64,000 bases of DNA from Apostichopus japonicus (taxonomy: Eukaryota; Echinodermata; Holothuroidea; Aspidochirotida; Stichopodidae): NCBI RefSeq assembly GCF_037975245.1, contig NC_092583.1, positions 5,615,264-5,679,263 of the forward strand. The letters are read 5' to 3'. Below the pieces are notes generated by a model that was given only the letters and a program-made list of their open reading frames with translations, was not told where the DNA came from and made no database searches. Below are positions 62,001 through 64,000 of this stretch, piece after piece (position 1 is the first letter of the stretch; the number at the start of each line of letters is the position of its first letter). The position numbers and the translations under genes are program-made.

Positions 62001-64000
62001 ACGCACATTCCATTTATCGGCATAGCACATTCGACTGATCGGCACCGCACATTCGATTGATCGGTACCGCACATTCGATTAATCGGTACCGCACATTCGA
62101 TTGATCGATACCGCACATTCTATTAATCGGTTCCGCACATTCGATTGATCGGTACCGGACATTCCATTTATCGGCAACGCACATTCGATTTATCGGTACC
62201 GCACATTCGTATGATCGGTACCACACATTCGATTGATCGGTACCGCACAATCTATTTAAATGTACCGCACATTCGATTGATCGGTACCGCACATTCGATT
62301 GATCGACATCGGACACATTCTATTAATCGGCACCGTACAGTCCTGTTATCGGTACCGCACATTCGATTGATCGGTACCGCACATTCGATTGTTCGGTACC
62401 GCACATTCGATTTATCGGCAACGCACATTCGATTGATCGGTACCGCACATTCCATTGATCGGGACCGCACATTCGATTTATCAGTACCGCACATTCGATT
62501 GATCGGTACCGCACATTCGATTGATCGGTACCGCACATTCGATTCATCGGTACCACATATTCTATTTAAATACACCGCACATTCGATTTATCGGTACCGC
62601 ATGTTCGATTGATCGGTACCGCACATTCGATTTATCGGCAACGCACATTCTATTTATCGGTACCGCACATTCGATTGATCGGCAACGCACATTCGATTGA
62701 TCGGTACCGCACATTCGATTGATCGGTACCGCACATTCGATTTATCGGTACCACACATACGCTTTTTCACGGCAACCCACATTCGATTGATCGGCAACGC
62801 ACATTCGATTTATCGGTACCGCACATTCGATTTATCGGTACCGCACATTCCATTGATAGGCACCGCACAATCGATTTATCAGTACCGCACGTTCGATTGA
62901 TCGGTACCGCACATTCGATTGATCGGTACCGCACAATCGATATATCGGCAACGAACATTCGATTGATCGGTACCGCGCATTCGATTGATCGGCACCGCAC
63001 AATCGATTTATCGGTACCGCACATTCGATTGATCGGTACCGCACATTCGATTGATCGGGAACACACATTCGATTGATCGGTATCGCACATTCGAGAAGAT
63101 CGGTACCGCACATTCGATTTATCTGCATCGCACATTCGATTGACTGGTACCGCACGTTCGTTTGATCGGGAACGCACATTCTATATAAGTGTACCGCACA
63201 ATCGATTTATCGGTACCGCATTTTCGATTGATCGGTACCGTACATTCGATTGATCGGTACCGCACATTCGATTGATCGACATCGGACACATTCTATTAAT
63301 CGGCACCGTACAGTCCATTTATCGGTACCGCACATTCGATTGATCGGTACCGCACATTCGATTGTTCGGTACCGCACATTCGATTTATCGGCAACGCACA
63401 TTCGATTGATCGGTACCGCACATTCGATTGATCGGTACCGCACATTCGATTAATCGACATCGGACACATTCTATTAATCGGCACCGTACAGTCCATTTAT
63501 CGGTACCGCACAATCGAACCGCACATTCGTATGGTCGGTACCGCACATTCGATTGATCGACATCGGACACATTCTATTAATCGGCACCGTACAGTCCTAT
63601 TATCGGTACCGCACATTCGATTGATCGGTACCGCACATTCGATTGTTCGGTACCGCACATTCGATTTATCGGCAACGCACATTCGATTGATCGGTACCGC
63701 ACATTCGATTGATCGGGACCGCACATTCGATTTATCAGTACCGCACATTCGATTGATCGGTACCGCACATTCTATTCATCGGTACCGCGCATTCGATTCA
63801 TCGGTACCACATATTCTATTTAAATACACCGCACATTCGATTTATCGGTACCGCATGTTCGATTGATCGGTACCGCACATTCGATTTATCGGCAACGCAC
63901 ATTCTATTTATCGGTACCGCACATTCGATTGATCGGCAACGCACATTCGATTGATCGGTACCGCACATTCGATTGATCGGTACCGCACATTCGATTGATC
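62001..64000. repeat. Satellite, right zone, 1,254-bp repeat
   Basis: A block ending near 62,612 recurs ending near 63,866 (1,254 bp = 57 x 22), with the marker CTATTTAAATACACC in both. The 24-bp monomer form with GACATCGGACACATT reappears here (about 62,302, 63,277, 63,457 and 63,557) after being absent from the core. The window ends inside the array. Confidence 0.8.

Larger units (their letters stand above)
19993..64000. repeat. 44-kb satellite of a 22-bp monomer with higher-order structure
   Basis: One uninterrupted array of about 2,000 monomers, running off the right edge. The commonest unit (for example 63,970-63,991) starts CGATTGATCG, has the 8-bp palindrome CGGTACCG in its middle and ends GCACATT. 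It is about 50% G+C and holds three CpGs. Common variants change GATTGATCGG to GATTTATCGG, ATCGG to ATTGG, GTACC to CAACG or ATACC, or carry CTATTTAAATG or CGATCGATCTG. The minus strand of the consensus contains no stop trinucleotide. Because 22 leaves remainder 1 on division by 3, every minus frame repeats the same 22-residue cycle, which explains the long false frames (up to 369 codons at 49,055-50,164). The plus strand has one TGA per monomer. No gene, transposon or RNA was seen inside. Confidence 0.97.

Noticed and set aside
20170-64000. Well over 150 long open frames, mostly minus strand, encoding peptides such as INRMCGTDQSNVRYRS.
   Set aside because: They are translations of the 22-bp satellite. 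All minus frames are open because the consensus lacks stop trinucleotides, and overlapping frames give the same cycle.
19993-64000. CRISPR-like array (short regular repeats).
   Set aside because: There are no unique spacers: monomers are directly adjacent, and the context is animal DNA with introns and LINEs.

Overview
The window is animal nuclear DNA. It carries a spliced gene with metazoan-type GT-AG introns, an RTE-type LINE, several hAT-like non-autonomous transposons and a very large satellite. The gene is a CNTD1-family meiotic cyclin, and the general repeat style suggests a marine invertebrate, possibly an echinoderm; that last step is only a guess. Nothing here looks prokaryotic, and most long open frames are translations of satellite DNA, not genes.

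Layout. 1-1,075: an unidentified LTR-like stretch, then about 6.5 copies of a 120-bp tandem repeat. 1,185-6,910: an A+T-rich array of GATATC-containing units with a period near 22 bp, split by a 4.6-kb composite insertion (1,602-6,240). The insertion is bounded by two copies of one hAT-like element and holds at least two more hAT-like elements, both with perfect 8-bp target-site duplications. 6,911-7,926: mostly featureless. 7,927-12,450 (minus strand): five coding exons of a CNTD1-like gene, with exact splice signals and matching phases; the last exon(s) were not found. 12,956-13,217: one further phase-compatible minus-strand exon of unknown identity. 13,218-16,920: non-coding, with a 116-bp duplication and a hAT-like MITE. 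16,969-19,992: two halves of an RTE-type LINE placed tail to tail, both broken.

19,993-64,000 (the right edge): one uninterrupted satellite of a 22-bp monomer, about 2,000 copies, running off the window. It has clear higher-order structure. There are tandem super-units of 334, 946, 1,254, about 2,749 and 2,992 bp, and a roughly 4-kb block duplicated about 16 kb away. Almost every spacing is a multiple of 22, or departs from one for a visible reason. A 24-bp monomer variant is seen only in the two outer zones (20-25.4 kb and 62.3-63.6 kb). This suggests an older fringe around a younger, homogenised core.

The most unusual material is the nested higher-order satellite and its edge inside a LINE reverse-transcriptase domain, together with the composite transposon whose target-site duplications are paired outer-with-outer and inner-with-inner. 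All family names come from reading motifs by eye; no database search was possible.
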